NCBI GenBank assembly: GCA_002688015.1 | Contig: NZBT01000011.1 | Location: 1 to 59,921 of the forward strand | Direction: 5' to 3' | DNA length: 59,921 nt | Source: Candidatus Pacearchaeota archaeon | Lineage (GTDB): Archaea; Nanobdellota; Nanobdellia; Pacearchaeales; GW2011-AR1 | Shown: one piece after another, positions 48,854-57,731 of the stretch | Layout of the letters: every line of letters begins with the position of its first letter | How positions within the stretch are numbered: the first letter of the stretch is position 1 | Program-made: the position numbers and the translations under genes | Notes under the pieces: generated by a model | The model's database searches: none | What the model was told of the DNA's origin: nothing | What the model saw: only the letters and a program-made list of their open reading frames with translations

Positions 48854-49417
48854 ATGCAAAAAGAGATCAAAGCCCGTTTAGAAGAATTTCAAAATCTCTC
48901 CGAAAAACAAAAATATCAAGAATTTTTATTTTGCCTTCTAACACCACAAAGCAAGGCACAAAGCTGCTGGCAAGCCGTCCTTGAACTTTCCCGATTAACA
49001 AAGAAAGAATGGACTCTTCCTAAAATAAAATCCATCATAAAAACAAAAACAAGATTCCACAACACTAAGGCAAAACGTGTCTTCAAAGCAAAAGAAACTT
49101 ACAAAACAATCAAACCTCTCCTTGAAGATGAATCACTATCAATACCTTATAAAAGAGCGGTCCTCTCAAAAACAGTAAATGGATACGGATTAAAAGAAGC
49201 AAGCCACTTTTTGAGGAACATCGGCCTTTCTCAAAACAAAATAGCCATCCTTGATCGTCATATATTAAAAAACCTGCGTGTCTCCAAAATAAAATCTCAA
49301 AAACACTATCTGCAAACTGAACGTCTTTTTCTTAGATATGCCAGACTTCTAAACAAAAAACCAGATGTTCTTGATCTTCAACTCTGGAGCAAAGAAAACG
49401 GAGAAATATTCAAATAA
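48854..49417 (+). CDS. ogg: 8-oxoguanine DNA glycosylase/lyase Ogg2
   Basis: 187 aa. Helix-hairpin-helix with catalytic lysine and aspartate: NGYGLKEASHFLRNIG (K114) and AILDRHILKNL (D134). This is the Ogg2 pattern of archaea. The enzyme removes 8-oxoG and cuts the AP site by beta-elimination. Length and order match the family. The start follows the SGNH stop by 34 nt. Confidence 0.9.
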   Translation: MQKEIKARLEEFQNLSEKQKYQEFLFCLLTPQSKAQSCWQAVLELSRLTKKEWTLPKIKSIIKTKTRFHNTKAKRVFKAKETYKTIKPLLEDESLSIPYKRAVLSKTVNGYGLKEASHFLRNIGLSQNKIAILDRHILKNLRVSKIKSQKHYLQTERLFLRYARLLNKKPDVLDLQLWSKENGEIFK

Positions 49418-49459
49418 CCAATAGAAACATTTATATAATCTTATATAATACTATACAAC

Positions 49460-49675
49460 ATGGCAGTAAAGACATTTAATGTTGATCCGAAAGTATATCA
49501 AAAATTTTTACATTTGTGCAAAGATAATGGAATCAGTATGAGCAAACAAATAGAGATGTTCATGAAATCAAGAGTAGAAAACAAAGAAGAAGTCAGAGAA
49601 GAATATTTACAAAAACTAGAGAAGATAAGAAGAGGAAAATTTATTAGAGTGAATAACCTTGATGAAATATTATGA
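49460..49675 (+). CDS. antitoxin of RelBE/ParDE-type pair
   Basis: 71 aa. The N-terminus MAVKTFNVDPKVYQKFLHLCKDNGISMSKQIEMFM is ribbon-helix-helix-like. The C-terminal acidic/basic tail (NLDEIL) likely wraps the toxin. The gene overlaps the toxin ATG by 4 nt. TATA ATTTATATAATC is about 25 nt upstream of the ATG. Confidence 0.78.
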   Translation: MAVKTFNVDPKVYQKFLHLCKDNGISMSKQIEMFMKSRVENKEEVREEYLQKLEKIRRGKFIRVNNLDEIL

Positions 49676-49938
49676 ATTATAAATTAGAGGTTGATGAAAA
49701 ACTAAGATTGAAATTTTTGAAAATAAAGAAAAAAGATAAATTACATTCTGAGATTATAAAAAGAAAAATCAATCACATTCTAGAAAACCCATATCAGTTT
49801 AAACCACTAAGAAACGAAATGGCAGGAATAAGGAGAGTTCATATAGGAAAGAGCTTTGTCTTAACTTACGAAATTCTAGAGAATGACAAGACAATTAAAC
49901 TATTAGATTATGATCATCACGATAAAATATTCAAATAA
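49672..49938 (+). CDS. RelE/YafQ-like toxin
   Basis: 88 aa. The RelE-fold pattern is visible: FLKIKKKDKLHSEIIKRKINHILENPYQFKPLRNEMAGIRRVHIGKSFVLTYEI, with terminal LLDYDHHDKIFK. Catalytic candidates are R/K in the middle and D/H at the end. Such toxins cut mRNA in the ribosome or, in the ParE branch, poison gyrase; the histidine-rich end fits the RNase side. Translationally coupled to the antitoxin. Confidence 0.82.
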   Translation: MNYKLEVDEKLRLKFLKIKKKDKLHSEIIKRKINHILENPYQFKPLRNEMAGIRRVHIGKSFVLTYEILENDKTIKLLDYDHHDKIFK

Positions 49939-50412
49939 CTAATTAGAATCATAAAACTTATCGATTGTATCAATAATCAAACGAATAGCATCAAGGTAAA
50001 TAGAGGAAGCAACAACAGCTCTTGAAGAAAATTTTGTCTGCTTAGTTTTCTTAAAAAAACTTCTATCAAGATCAAGACTAAGAATGGTTTCGCCGCCTTC
50101 TGCTTTAACACTTCTTGAATTCAAAACAGAAGCTAATGGCAATGGCTCTCTTCTTGTTTCATCCAAAGCCAAAGACAAATAATTAGCAAGCTGAGAAGCA
50201 TCTCCTTCATTACTATATATTACTACATCTAACAACCCTTCCTTAGGAACCCTATCTACTTGTTCAGGGTCTATTGACAAACGATATTTTCCATTCAAAG
50301 TTAATTGGCTTGAAAATACCTCATCATAAGAAAGCCTTCCAGAATATTTATCTTCCCGTTCTGCCCTATTAAAAACACGAGCCATAACATCTTCATTAGT
50401 ATTCTTGACCAT
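49939..50412 (-). CDS. hypothetical protein, 157 aa
   Basis: Mixed alpha/beta soluble protein (KYRLSIDPEQVDRVPKEGLLDVVIYSNEG..., SRAVVASSIYLDAIRLIIDTIDKFY). No motif, signal or membrane helix. It abuts the toxin gene stop on the other strand with no gap. TATA-like ATTTATATAC lies about 30 nt upstream. Family not recognised. Confidence 0.6.
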   Translation of the reverse strand: MVKNTNEDVMARVFNRAEREDKYSGRLSYDEVFSSQLTLNGKYRLSIDPEQVDRVPKEGLLDVVIYSNEGDASQLANYLSLALDETRREPLPLASVLNSRSVKAEGGETILSLDLDRSFFKKTKQTKFSSRAVVASSIYLDAIRLIIDTIDKFYDSN

Positions 50413-50526
50413 AACTTTCTCCCTCTTTATAGCTTAAAAACCATTTATATACTGAAGGACATATAAAAATTCACTACTCAATCTTACATTAATAACTTTT
50501 ATTAAGCAACTTCTACTAAGATAATA

Positions 50527-51219
50527 ATGAAAAAGCTCATCGTTCTATCTCTCGGGGGCTCTTTAATAATCCCTAATGAAGTAGATCACAAATATATAGA
50601 AAAATTTAGATCTGTTCTTCGTTCCCTATATAAAACACATAAATTTGTAGTTGTCACAGGAGGCGGAGCAACAGCAAGAAAATACATTGCTCCATTAAAA
50701 AAAGAAGGGAAATCTCCAAGAGAACAAGCAGCAGCAGGAATAGCTGCAACAAGAATGAACGCTAAATTCATGATGCAATTCTTCGGACCTAATGAAGCAA
50801 ACGATGTCTTGCCTCTAAGCATGAAAACCGTCTCCAACAACCTAAAAAAGAATAACGTTGTTTTCTGCGGAGCCCTAAGATTTGCCCCAAAAGAAACAAC
50901 AGATGGAAGTGGAGCCAAACTAGCCAATTTCTTAAAAACAGACTTCATAAATCTAACAAACGTCTCCGGACTTTACACGAGCAATCCAAAGGCAAACAAA
51001 AAAGCAAAATTTATCAAAAAAATCAGTTGGAAAGATTTTGACTCTATGACTTCAAAAATAAAATTTCAAGCAGGCCAACACTTTGTATTAGATCAATCAG
51101 CAGCTAAACTAATTTATAAAAACAAAATCCCAACATATATCATCTCAGGCCATGATTTAAAACAATTAAAGAAAATACTTAAAGGGAAGAAATTCAAAGG
51201 TACTCTAATAGAAGGTTAA
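50527..51219 (+). CDS. pyrH: UMP kinase (archaeal type)
   Basis: 230 aa amino acid kinase fold. LSLGGSLIIP is the phosphate loop, VVTGGGATARKYI the UMP side, and AAAGIAATRMNAKFMMQFFG the archaeal UMPK helix. DGSGAKLANFLKTDFINLTNVSGLYTSNP and FQAGQHFVLDQSAAKLI complete it. It makes UDP from UMP. It is followed by the Rpp30 gene at 1 nt, an arrangement suggesting an operon with pheS-pheT. Confidence 0.93.
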   Translation: MKKLIVLSLGGSLIIPNEVDHKYIEKFRSVLRSLYKTHKFVVVTGGGATARKYIAPLKKEGKSPREQAAAGIAATRMNAKFMMQFFGPNEANDVLPLSMKTVSNNLKKNNVVFCGALRFAPKETTDGSGAKLANFLKTDFINLTNVSGLYTSNPKANKKAKFIKKISWKDFDSMTSKIKFQAGQHFVLDQSAAKLIYKNKIPTYIISGHDLKQLKKILKGKKFKGTLIEG

Positions 51220-51220
51220 A

Positions 51221-51607
51221 ATGATAACAGAACCTAATGCCTCCAAAGCAAAGCAGTTAATAAAAAACTCGAAATCTGAAAACATAGAGATTCTCTCACA
51301 AGATCATGCATTCAATCGCGCCGTAATAGAATACGGTAAGTTTTCCACAATAATTTTCCCAAACACGAAAATAAAAACGCGAAGAACACTAAGAATGATT
51401 GATTCTGGACTTGATCGTGTCTCAGCAAAAGCGGCTGCAAAGAATAAAATCACTATATCCTACGATATCTCCGCCCTAAGAAATCTTTCCAAAAAAGAAA
51501 AAGCCATAGAAATGGAAAAATTCCTTAGGATTATAAAACTAGTAAGGAAACACAAAGCAAAATTTCAATTTCTCAACGCAAAAAGCAATCAGCCATTAAG
51601 TTTTTAA
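51221..51607 (+). CDS. rnp3: RNase P protein component 3 (Rpp30)
   Basis: 128 aa, shorter than the usual 200-plus. LRMIDSGLDRVSAKAAAKNKITISYDISALRNLSKKEKAIEMEKFLRIIKLVRKHK matches the C-terminal half of the Rpp30 TIM-barrel ('N..LAK.A....VA..FSL..LL...'). The N-terminal barrel part appears trimmed. The protein supports RNase P RNA in tRNA 5' processing. Four nucleotide- and tRNA-related genes follow each other here. Confidence 0.8.
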   Translation: MITEPNASKAKQLIKNSKSENIEILSQDHAFNRAVIEYGKFSTIIFPNTKIKTRRTLRMIDSGLDRVSAKAAAKNKITISYDISALRNLSKKEKAIEMEKFLRIIKLVRKHKAKFQFLNAKSNQPLSF

Positions 51608-51629
51608 TCCTGGCTTCTTTACAAATAAA

Positions 51630-53159
51630 ATGCCTGAAAAAGAAAATATACAAAAAATCATTGAATCTCTTTCCCCCATAGAAAGATCCATAATACCTCA
51701 CCTAAATTCCCCTATCCCTGAAATAATTGAAAAATCTGGCTTAGACTCTACTTCTGTTTTAAGAGCCCTTCAATTTCTATCTAACAAAGGTCTTATAATA
51801 TTTTCAAAAACAACAAAATCCGTCATAGATTTAGGAACAAACGGAGTTTATTATAAAAAGAATCATCTCCCAGAACGTCGTCTGATACTCCTATTAGAAG
51901 AAAAAAACCATCTCCCTATACAAGAAGCAAAAAAGCTTTCCAAACTAAGTGACAACGAATTCAAAGTCTCCTTGGGTGTTCTAAAATCAAAAGCCCTTAT
52001 CTCATTAGATAACGGAAAAATATCATTACAAGCAAAAAAAGAAGAACTAACAAAAAATACAATTGAAGAAGCTCTTTTAGAACTCTTGCCAATAGAAGAA
52101 TCAAAAATAAAAGATGAGCAACTCTTAGCTCTTCAAAATCTTCAAAAAAGAAAAGATATAATTGAAATAAACAAAAAAACCATAGTCTCTTTCTCAACCA
52201 CAGACTTAGGAAAACAAATAGCAAGTACTCCTCTCCAAACAGACCTAATAGAGTCTGTGACTCCAAAACTGATAAAATCTTGGAATTCTCAAAAATCAAA
52301 GAGATTTAGATCTTATGATCTTTCTTCTACAGGCCCAAAAATATATGGAGGAAAAAAGCATTTCGTAAATCAAGGAATTGAATACGGAAAACGTATCTGG
52401 CTTGATCTCGGATTCAAAGAGATGCAAGGAAGTTTAGTACAAACAAGTTTTTGGAACTTCGATGCCTTATTCACTGCTCAAGATCATCCCGTAAGAGATT
52501 TACAAGATACATTCTATATTAAAGACATAAAGGGCCAACTTCCGAAAGATAAAAATCTTGTAAAAGCAGTCAAACAAGCCCATGAATCCGGCGTCAAAGA
52601 CAGTAAAGGATGGCAATACTCTTGGGATCCAGAAGAAGCATCTTCAGTTGTCTTAAGAACACATACTACTTGCCTTTCAGCTCAAACCCTGTCTTCCCTA
52701 GACATAAAAAAGGATCTTCCTGCAAAATTCTTCTCTATAGGAAAAGTCTTACGAAATGAAACTGTCGACTGGTCTCATGGATTTGAATTTCTCCAGACAG
52801 AAGGAATCGTAGTCTCCGAATCTGTCTCTTTCCGTGACTTATTGGGGTACTTACAAGAATTCTATAAAAAGATGGGCTTCGAAAAAATTCGTTTCGCTCC
52901 CGCTTATTTCCCTTACACAGAGCCAAGTGTAGAAGTCTCCGTCTATCATCCTGAAAAAAAAGTCTGGCTTGAACTAGGCGGGGCTGGGATCTTCCGTCCA
53001 GAATTAACAATCCCTCTACTTGGGAAAGCAATTCCCGTGCTAGCTTGGGGACAAGGATTCGATAGAATTCTCATGGATTACTACAAAATCAAAGACTTCA
53101 GAGAATTTTATCAAAACAATCTAAAATCTCTCAGAGAAAAGAGGGCATTTATAAAATAA
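51630..53159 (+). CDS. pheS: phenylalanyl-tRNA synthetase alpha subunit
   Basis: 509 aa, the archaeal/eukaryotic long form with N-terminal winged-helix repeats (residues 1-200, tRNA binding). The catalytic core has MQGSLVQTSFWNFDALFTAQDHPVRDLQDTFYIKD (motif 1 region), FFSIGKVLRNETVDWSHGFEFLQTEG (motif 2), RFAPAYFPYTEPSVEVSV, WLELGGAGIFRPE and VLAWGQGFDRILM (motif 3). It forms a heterotetramer with PheT, whose ATG follows the stop by 1 nt. Confidence 0.96.
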   Translation: MPEKENIQKIIESLSPIERSIIPHLNSPIPEIIEKSGLDSTSVLRALQFLSNKGLIIFSKTTKSVIDLGTNGVYYKKNHLPERRLILLLEEKNHLPIQEAKKLSKLSDNEFKVSLGVLKSKALISLDNGKISLQAKKEELTKNTIEEALLELLPIEESKIKDEQLLALQNLQKRKDIIEINKKTIVSFSTTDLGKQIASTPLQTDLIESVTPKLIKSWNSQKSKRFRSYDLSSTGPKIYGGKKHFVNQGIEYGKRIWLDLGFKEMQGSLVQTSFWNFDALFTAQDHPVRDLQDTFYIKDIKGQLPKDKNLVKAVKQAHESGVKDSKGWQYSWDPEEASSVVLRTHTTCLSAQTLSSLDIKKDLPAKFFSIGKVLRNETVDWSHGFEFLQTEGIVVSESVSFRDLLGYLQEFYKKMGFEKIRFAPAYFPYTEPSVEVSVYHPEKKVWLELGGAGIFRPELTIPLLGKAIPVLAWGQGFDRILMDYYKIKDFREFYQNNLKSLREKRAFIK

Positions 53160-53160
53160 A

Positions 53161-54798
53161 ATGGCAAACGTAAAATTTCCAAGAAAAGAATTCGAATCTT
53201 CTTTAGGAAGCAAGATAACAAAAGAAATGGAATCTCTAATTCCCCTATTCGGAACTCCATTGGAATCCTTATCTGATTCCGAAATTGAACTAGAAATATT
53301 CCCTAACAGGCCTGACCTATTAAGTATGCAAGGCTTTCTTCGCGCATTCAAAGCATTTATAGGTAAATCTCCTGGCCTTAAGGGATATAAAATTAACCCT
53401 CCAGAAAAAAAATATAAAGTTACTATTTCCCCTTCTGTAAAACCCGTACGTCCCTTCACAGCTTGTGCAATTGTTAAAAATCTTAAATTCAATGATGAAT
53501 CAATAAAGGAAATTGTAGATCTTCAAGAAAAACTCCACAGCACTGTAGGAAGAAATAGGAAAAAACTCGCAATTGGTATTTATCCCCTAGAAAAAATCAA
53601 ACTCCCCATAAAATACCTTGCTCTCCCCCCTAGTAAAATACATTTTATTCCCTTAGAATCAGAAAGGGAACTCTCCGGGCAACAAATACTACAAAAACAT
53701 CCTGCTGGGAGAGAATATGCCCATCTTCTTGAAGATAAAGACAAATATCCTGTTTTCGTAGATGCAAACAACAAAATCCTCTCAATGCCTCCAATTATAA
53801 ACTCTCATGATACAGGAAAAATCACTGAGTCTACTGATTCCGTATTTATAGAATGCTCCGGTTGGGATCAACAAGTACTACAAAAAACACTTAATATAAT
53901 TGTTACAACTCTCTCTGATCTAGGGGGGAAAGTATATTCAATGAATCTTCATTATGGAAGTAAAAAGCTTGTCACACCAGATCTCTCTACTGAGAAAATA
54001 AAAATCTCTCTTCCAGACATTAACAAACTTCTCGGTTTAGATCTAAAAGAATCGGACCTTTCCAAGCTCCTTCCAAAAATGGGATATGATTACAAAAACT
54101 CCATAGTCCAAATTCCTGCCTGGAGAACAGATATCTTACATCCTGTAGATATCACAGAAGACATTGCTATAGCTTATGGATATGACAACCTTGTGCCTTC
54201 AATTCCTAATGTTGCAACAGTTGCTTCTGAGTCTCAGCAAAGTAAAATAGAATCAAAGATCAGAGAAATCCTAATAGGTCTTGAATTAATTGAAATTTCC
54301 TCATATCATTTAATAAAGGCCTCTGAATCCAGACTCTACAAACTGAAATCTGTGATTGCACTAGAGGATTCCAAAACAGAATACAAAATTCTTCGCCCCA
54401 ACCTCTTAATCCCAGCCTTAAGAATTCTTGCTGAAAACAAAGACAATGAATACCCTCAAAACATATTTGAATTGGGAACTATATTCTCCCATGACGAAAA
54501 AACCGAAACAGGCCTTTCTGAATCCACTAATTTGTTAATTGCTTCTTCTCCAAGTAACTTCACAGATTTAAAGAAAATTCTCGACTATTTCGCTTCTTCT
54601 TTATCTATTAAGTTAGAAATAAAAGAATCCGAACATCAATCACTAATTCCTGGAAGAACAGCCTCAGTCCTATTAAACAACAAACCTATTGGATACATCG
54701 GAGAAGTTCATCCTCACACATTAAATCAATGGAATGTTAAGATGCCTCTTTCCGTTTTGGAAATCAGTTTAGAAGAAATTTTTAATCTCTTAGAGTGA
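53161..54798 (+). CDS. pheT: phenylalanyl-tRNA synthetase beta subunit
   Basis: 545 aa, archaeal length. B1/B3/B4 domains: FPNRPDLLSMQGFLRAFKAFIG at the start, then HDTGKITESTDSVFIECSG for B3/4. B5: NKLLGLDLKESDLSKLLPKMGY. Catalytic-like domain: LIPALRILAENKDNEYPQNIFELGTIF and GYIGEVHPHTLNQWNVKMPLSVLEISL. Editing activity (tyrosine) is expected from the B3/B4 domain. Coupled to pheS. Confidence 0.96.
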   Translation: MANVKFPRKEFESSLGSKITKEMESLIPLFGTPLESLSDSEIELEIFPNRPDLLSMQGFLRAFKAFIGKSPGLKGYKINPPEKKYKVTISPSVKPVRPFTACAIVKNLKFNDESIKEIVDLQEKLHSTVGRNRKKLAIGIYPLEKIKLPIKYLALPPSKIHFIPLESERELSGQQILQKHPAGREYAHLLEDKDKYPVFVDANNKILSMPPIINSHDTGKITESTDSVFIECSGWDQQVLQKTLNIIVTTLSDLGGKVYSMNLHYGSKKLVTPDLSTEKIKISLPDINKLLGLDLKESDLSKLLPKMGYDYKNSIVQIPAWRTDILHPVDITEDIAIAYGYDNLVPSIPNVATVASESQQSKIESKIREILIGLELIEISSYHLIKASESRLYKLKSVIALEDSKTEYKILRPNLLIPALRILAENKDNEYPQNIFELGTIFSHDEKTETGLSESTNLLIASSPSNFTDLKKILDYFASSLSIKLEIKESEHQSLIPGRTASVLLNNKPIGYIGEVHPHTLNQWNVKMPLSVLEISLEEIFNLLE

Positions 54799-55192
54799 GA
54801 TCTCTTTCTCTTGCTAAAGCATCCAGATACAACGATATTTGAGGGTATATTCCCTCTTCTGTTATAAAATGAATATCTTCATGATCTCTCCAATCGTACC
54901 CTTTTTCTATCACGGCATCAAGATATTGTTTAGAATTACTTAGAGTAACTTGACGTTTAATAAACTCCGAAGCCAAAAGTGAAGTAAGATGCCTAGCATG
55001 AACAAAATCCATCGTTGATGTATCTAAATCATAAGGAAGGCCTACAACATATAAAAGTCGTTCTCTTTTAGTCGGATCCTCTGGCAATTCAGATTTCCAA
55101 TCAGAAAGTTTTTCAAGCAACCATCCAACTGCTCCAGTGCTAGGACCAATAACATCTGTTTCGCCAATATGTCCTCTCTCTCCTAATACCAT
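54782..55192 (-). CDS. hypothetical protein, 136 aa
   Basis: Soluble helical protein with acidic segments (KLSDWKSELPEDPTKRERLLYVV, VIEKGYDWRDHEDIHFITEEGIYPQISLYLDAL). No motif recognised. Its 3' end overlaps pheT by 17 nt, tail to tail. Confidence 0.55.
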   Translation of the reverse strand: MVLGERGHIGETDVIGPSTGAVGWLLEKLSDWKSELPEDPTKRERLLYVVGLPYDLDTSTMDFVHARHLTSLLASEFIKRQVTLSNSKQYLDAVIEKGYDWRDHEDIHFITEEGIYPQISLYLDALARERDLTLRD

Positions 55193-55232
55193 AAAAATTA
55201 GTGAACAAGATCCTTAATAAATATTTATGTAA

Positions 55233-55703
55233 TCAACCAAAATAATTCTTTTCCTTCTTTTGAAATTCCTTAGGATTTCTCATATTCTTAAGAATTTGCT
55301 TCAAATCTCCTTTGATATCCTTCCAAGAACCAAAAATCTTCTTAATAACTTCTGATTCTTCTTTCTCATCATATTCTATCTCCAAATCAAGAGAATCCAC
55401 AATCAAACCTGCTAAAACACCATACATCTTGTTAATCTTATTTCTATCATCCTGGCCCATTGTATTCAAATAAACAGCATACATCCGAGGAGCATTCATA
55501 GGATTTAACATCATCTCCAAAAACCCAAGAGTATTTACAATTTTATCCATCATGGTCTTTCTAATAGACTTAACAAAATTACCACTTATCTTATCAAGCT
55601 TATCAATTTCAAAATCATTATTCAACTCTTTAAAACTAGGTAACTTATACTTTTTCTCATATTTTGCATATTCCTCTTCTAACTCTTTAAATTCAATGCT
55701 CAT
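55233..55703 (-). CDS. hypothetical helical protein, 156 aa
   Basis: Charged all-helical protein (MSIEFKELEEEYAKYEKKYKLPSFKELNND) with a central NPMNAPRMYAVYLNTMGQDDRNKINKMYGVLAGL and a basic end (QKKEKNYFG). It resembles conserved proteins I have seen in DPANN genomes, but I cannot name one. TATA-like CTTTATATAATTAAC about 25-30 nt upstream suggests a leaderless transcript. Confidence 0.6.
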   Translation of the reverse strand: MSIEFKELEEEYAKYEKKYKLPSFKELNNDFEIDKLDKISGNFVKSIRKTMMDKIVNTLGFLEMMLNPMNAPRMYAVYLNTMGQDDRNKINKMYGVLAGLIVDSLDLEIEYDEKEESEVIKKIFGSWKDIKGDLKQILKNMRNPKEFQKKEKNYFG

Positions 55704-55742
55704 AGCTCCCTCACAAAAACTTGCTTTATATAATTAACTAAA

Positions 55743-56240
55743 TCAACATTCCAATCTAAACTTATCCTGTCCCACTTCAACAGATGCACATGCTGCATCT
55801 TTTTCAATATCATCTATTTTCATAACTAAAAATCTCTGCCTAATAGTATAGTACGGCTTCACAACTAAAGGCACGAATGGAGAACTCGTCTCAGACTCTT
55901 CAATACATTTTCCAGCTATTTTAGGATTAACAATAAGTTTTATTGTAAGATTTAACTCCCGATCTTCCTCATTAGTAACTGCAACATCATAATGATAGTA
56001 ATCATCATCAATTTCTCCAAGTTTAGGATTGAGGTAATCTATCGAAAAAGTCAAATTATTCCTAACCCTCTTGCATCCTTCTTGAACAAAAGTACCGTTC
56101 TCCCCAAATCTATCAGATAATTCAGTCCCTCTATTTTGTTTGTCTTTCTCCCCATAATTCAATTTAAAAAAGAGTCCTGCAAAAACTATCAAAATCAAAA
56201 CTAAAATTATCAATGCATATGTTTCAAATCCTTTCCTCAT
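55743..56240 (-). CDS. membrane-anchored hypothetical protein, 165 aa
   Basis: One N-terminal helix (MRKGFETYALIILVLILIVFAGLFF) and an extracytoplasmic beta-domain with four cysteines (EGCKRVRNN, AGKCIEES, KDAACASVEV, FRLEC) that could form two disulfides. The segment around DYLNPKLGEIDDDYYHYDVAVTN... looks like an Ig-like fold. Function unknown. Confidence 0.6.
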   Translation of the reverse strand: MRKGFETYALIILVLILIVFAGLFFKLNYGEKDKQNRGTELSDRFGENGTFVQEGCKRVRNNLTFSIDYLNPKLGEIDDDYYHYDVAVTNEEDRELNLTIKLIVNPKIAGKCIEESETSSPFVPLVVKPYYTIRQRFLVMKIDDIEKDAACASVEVGQDKFRLEC

Positions 56241-56287
56241 TTAAAACTTAAAATCCCAAACTATTTATTCTTTCGTATAAAGAATAA

Positions 56288-56463
56288 AGCCACTACCGGG
56301 AATCGAACCCGGGACCTCTACATATTCACTATATCAAAGGAAGGTGACCTATTATGGAAAACTTCAATCTCGTTTTGAGTTGGAGTTCCAGAGAGTAAAA
56401 CTCTCTAGGACCTTGATTTCATATAATACCAATGTAGCACTCTACCGGCTGAGCTATAGTGGC
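56288..56463 (-). tRNA. tRNA-Thr(GGU) with 103-nt intron
   Basis: Acceptor GCCACTA/TAGTGGC, D stem GCTC/GAGT, anticodon stem CTACA/TGTAG, loop TT-GGT-A, T arm CCGGG-TTCGATT-CCCGG; discriminator reads U. A 103-nt intron (56324-56426) at position 37/38 contains hairpins (CCTAGAGAG-TTTTA-CTCTCTGG, and ATCAAGG with CCTTTGAT), long for an archaeal tRNA intron. TATA CTTTTTATATG is about 29 nt upstream. Confidence 0.88.
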
Positions 56464-56504
56464 CTAACTCCTAAAAAATTCAATCATATAAAAAGATTGT
56501 GCAG

Positions 56505-56759
56505 CTAACTATCTCCAAAAAGTCCAGAGTTTCTAAGAACTTTAGAACCTATATCAGTAGAATCATTAGGAAGCCATTCTGACTTTACAACATACCCAGT
56601 AATAGCCTTAGCATTATCAAACAAATTTGAAAGCCAACTAGTATAAATTCCAACAAACTTATCAAAATCATCAGAATCTGAAAGGTAAAGATTCTGCGTA
56701 CTTACTATAAACAATGCACCTATAAACAAGAATTTAATAACGATTAAACTGAGCTTCAT
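56505..56759 (-). CDS. small membrane protein with GYVV motif (paralogue 1)
   Basis: 84 aa: a hydrophobic N-terminus (MKLSLIVIKFLFIGALFIVS), then a region ending YTSWLSNLFDNAKAITGYVVKSEWLPNDSTD. The 'SWL....NAK.I.GYVV...W..ND' pattern also occurs in the upstream gene (56765), so the two are tandem paralogues of different length. Looks secreted or membrane-tethered. Unknown function. Confidence 0.6.
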   Translation of the reverse strand: MKLSLIVIKFLFIGALFIVSTQNLYLSDSDDFDKFVGIYTSWLSNLFDNAKAITGYVVKSEWLPNDSTDIGSKVLRNSGLFGDS

Positions 56760-56764
56760 GTTGC

Positions 56765-57064
56765 CTATCCTATAGTGTCGTTAACACCCCAATCTTGATT
56801 CACAACATATCCTGCAATTTTAGCACCATTGCCCATTATTGATCCAAGCCAACTAAAATAAGCTTTAATAAAACCTATAACTCCATCGAAAGAAGTCAAA
56901 TCAGCAGAAGAATCAACGTAAACAATCGCCAAAGAAATAATAATAAGAAGGATTGAAACAGCTATCAAAAAATTAATAAACGGTCCATGAAGATTCTGAG
57001 CCTGATAAAGGTATACAACTATAAATGCAAGAAAAACCAGAATAATAATCAACAGTAACCCCAT
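56765..57064 (-). CDS. small membrane protein with GYVV motif (paralogue 2)
   Basis: 99 aa with two membrane helices (MGLLLIIILVFLAFIVVYLY and FLIAVSILLIIISLAIVYV), then AYFSWLGSIMGNGAKIAGYVVNQDWGVNDT. Shares the WL...AK..GYVV..W..ND block with the next gene, from which it is separated by 5 nt. Probably one operon. The tails lie outside the membrane if the N-terminus is outside (topology uncertain). Confidence 0.6.
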   Translation of the reverse strand: MGLLLIIILVFLAFIVVYLYQAQNLHGPFINFLIAVSILLIIISLAIVYVDSSADLTSFDGVIGFIKAYFSWLGSIMGNGAKIAGYVVNQDWGVNDTIG

Positions 57065-57101
57065 AACAAGTCATATCTAAAATTCTATAAAAACCTTTCT
57101 A

Positions 57102-57560
57102 CTAAAAATAATATACAAATAGAACAACAATTAGAGTTATATTAATGAAGACAAAGGTCCAGAAAAGAACATCCTCTATCCTTCCCCCTGTAGTAACCTT
57201 TCCAGAGGACACTTGCTTAATTGGCCAAAAAGGCTTTATTCCTCTAGGAGTGAAACTATCTGCAAACAAATGAAAACCATATCCTAAAAAGAAGGGGAAA
57301 GCTAAAATAGGATAAAAAAAGGCAAAAAGCAAAGAAACAAGTATACAAAACGTATAACTATGGAAAATACCTCTATGAGTTGAAAGATCGCTTATAGGCT
57401 TCCCAAACCAAGTTTTTCCCAAAAAACTGCTCGGAGAATCAATATCAGGCAAAATACTAGAAACTAAAACCACAATCAAGAACAAAGCCTTACTCTCAAT
57501 ATGCGGCAAAAACTGCAATGCAACTGCCAATCCAATAACTAAATGGGTCCTCCTTAACAT
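57102..57560 (-). CDS. YdjM-type membrane metal-dependent hydrolase
   Basis: I start at ATG 57560 (MLRRTHLVIGLAVAL), 152 aa, because the upstream ATG at 57584 lies inside the TATA box. Membrane helices alternate with the metal-site segments RTHLVIG, SSILPDIDSP, STHRGIFHSYTF and HLFADSFTPRGIKPFWP, the hallmarks of DUF457/YdjM proteins. A phospholipase-C-like activity has been proposed for relatives. Located in the cytoplasmic membrane. Confidence 0.85.
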   Translation of the reverse strand: MLRRTHLVIGLAVALQFLPHIESKALFLIVVLVSSILPDIDSPSSFLGKTWFGKPISDLSTHRGIFHSYTFCILVSLLFAFFYPILAFPFFLGYGFHLFADSFTPRGIKPFWPIKQVSSGKVTTGGRIEDVLFWTFVFINITLIVVLFVYYF

Positions 57561-57580
57561 TTCTAAAAGAATGAAAAGAA

Positions 57581-57592
57581 ACATTTAAATGT
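57581..57592. promoter_or_regulatory. palindromic bidirectional TATA box
   Basis: ACATTTAAATGT, perfectly self-complementary. It sits 29 nt before tRNA-Gln (plus) and 27 nt before the YdjM-like ATG (minus), so one box may serve both directions. Confidence 0.55.
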
Positions 57593-57615
57593 ATCTTTCA
57601 GGACCTTCATATATA

Positions 57616-57686
57616 GCCCCTTAGTATAGTGGTCAAGTATACGTGGTTCTGGGCCATGTGACCCAGGTTCGAATCCTGGAGGGGCT
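57616..57686 (+). tRNA. tRNA-Gln(CUG)
   Basis: Acceptor GCCCCTT/GAGGGGC, anticodon stem CGTGG/CCATG (one G-U), loop TT-CTG-GG, T arm CCAGG-TTCGAAT-CCTGG, no intron. The base following the acceptor is U (discriminator). Confidence 0.88.
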
Positions 57687-57731
57687 ATTTTCGCAATATT
57701 TTTACCTGATATCTCGTTAGAGATGATGGTT

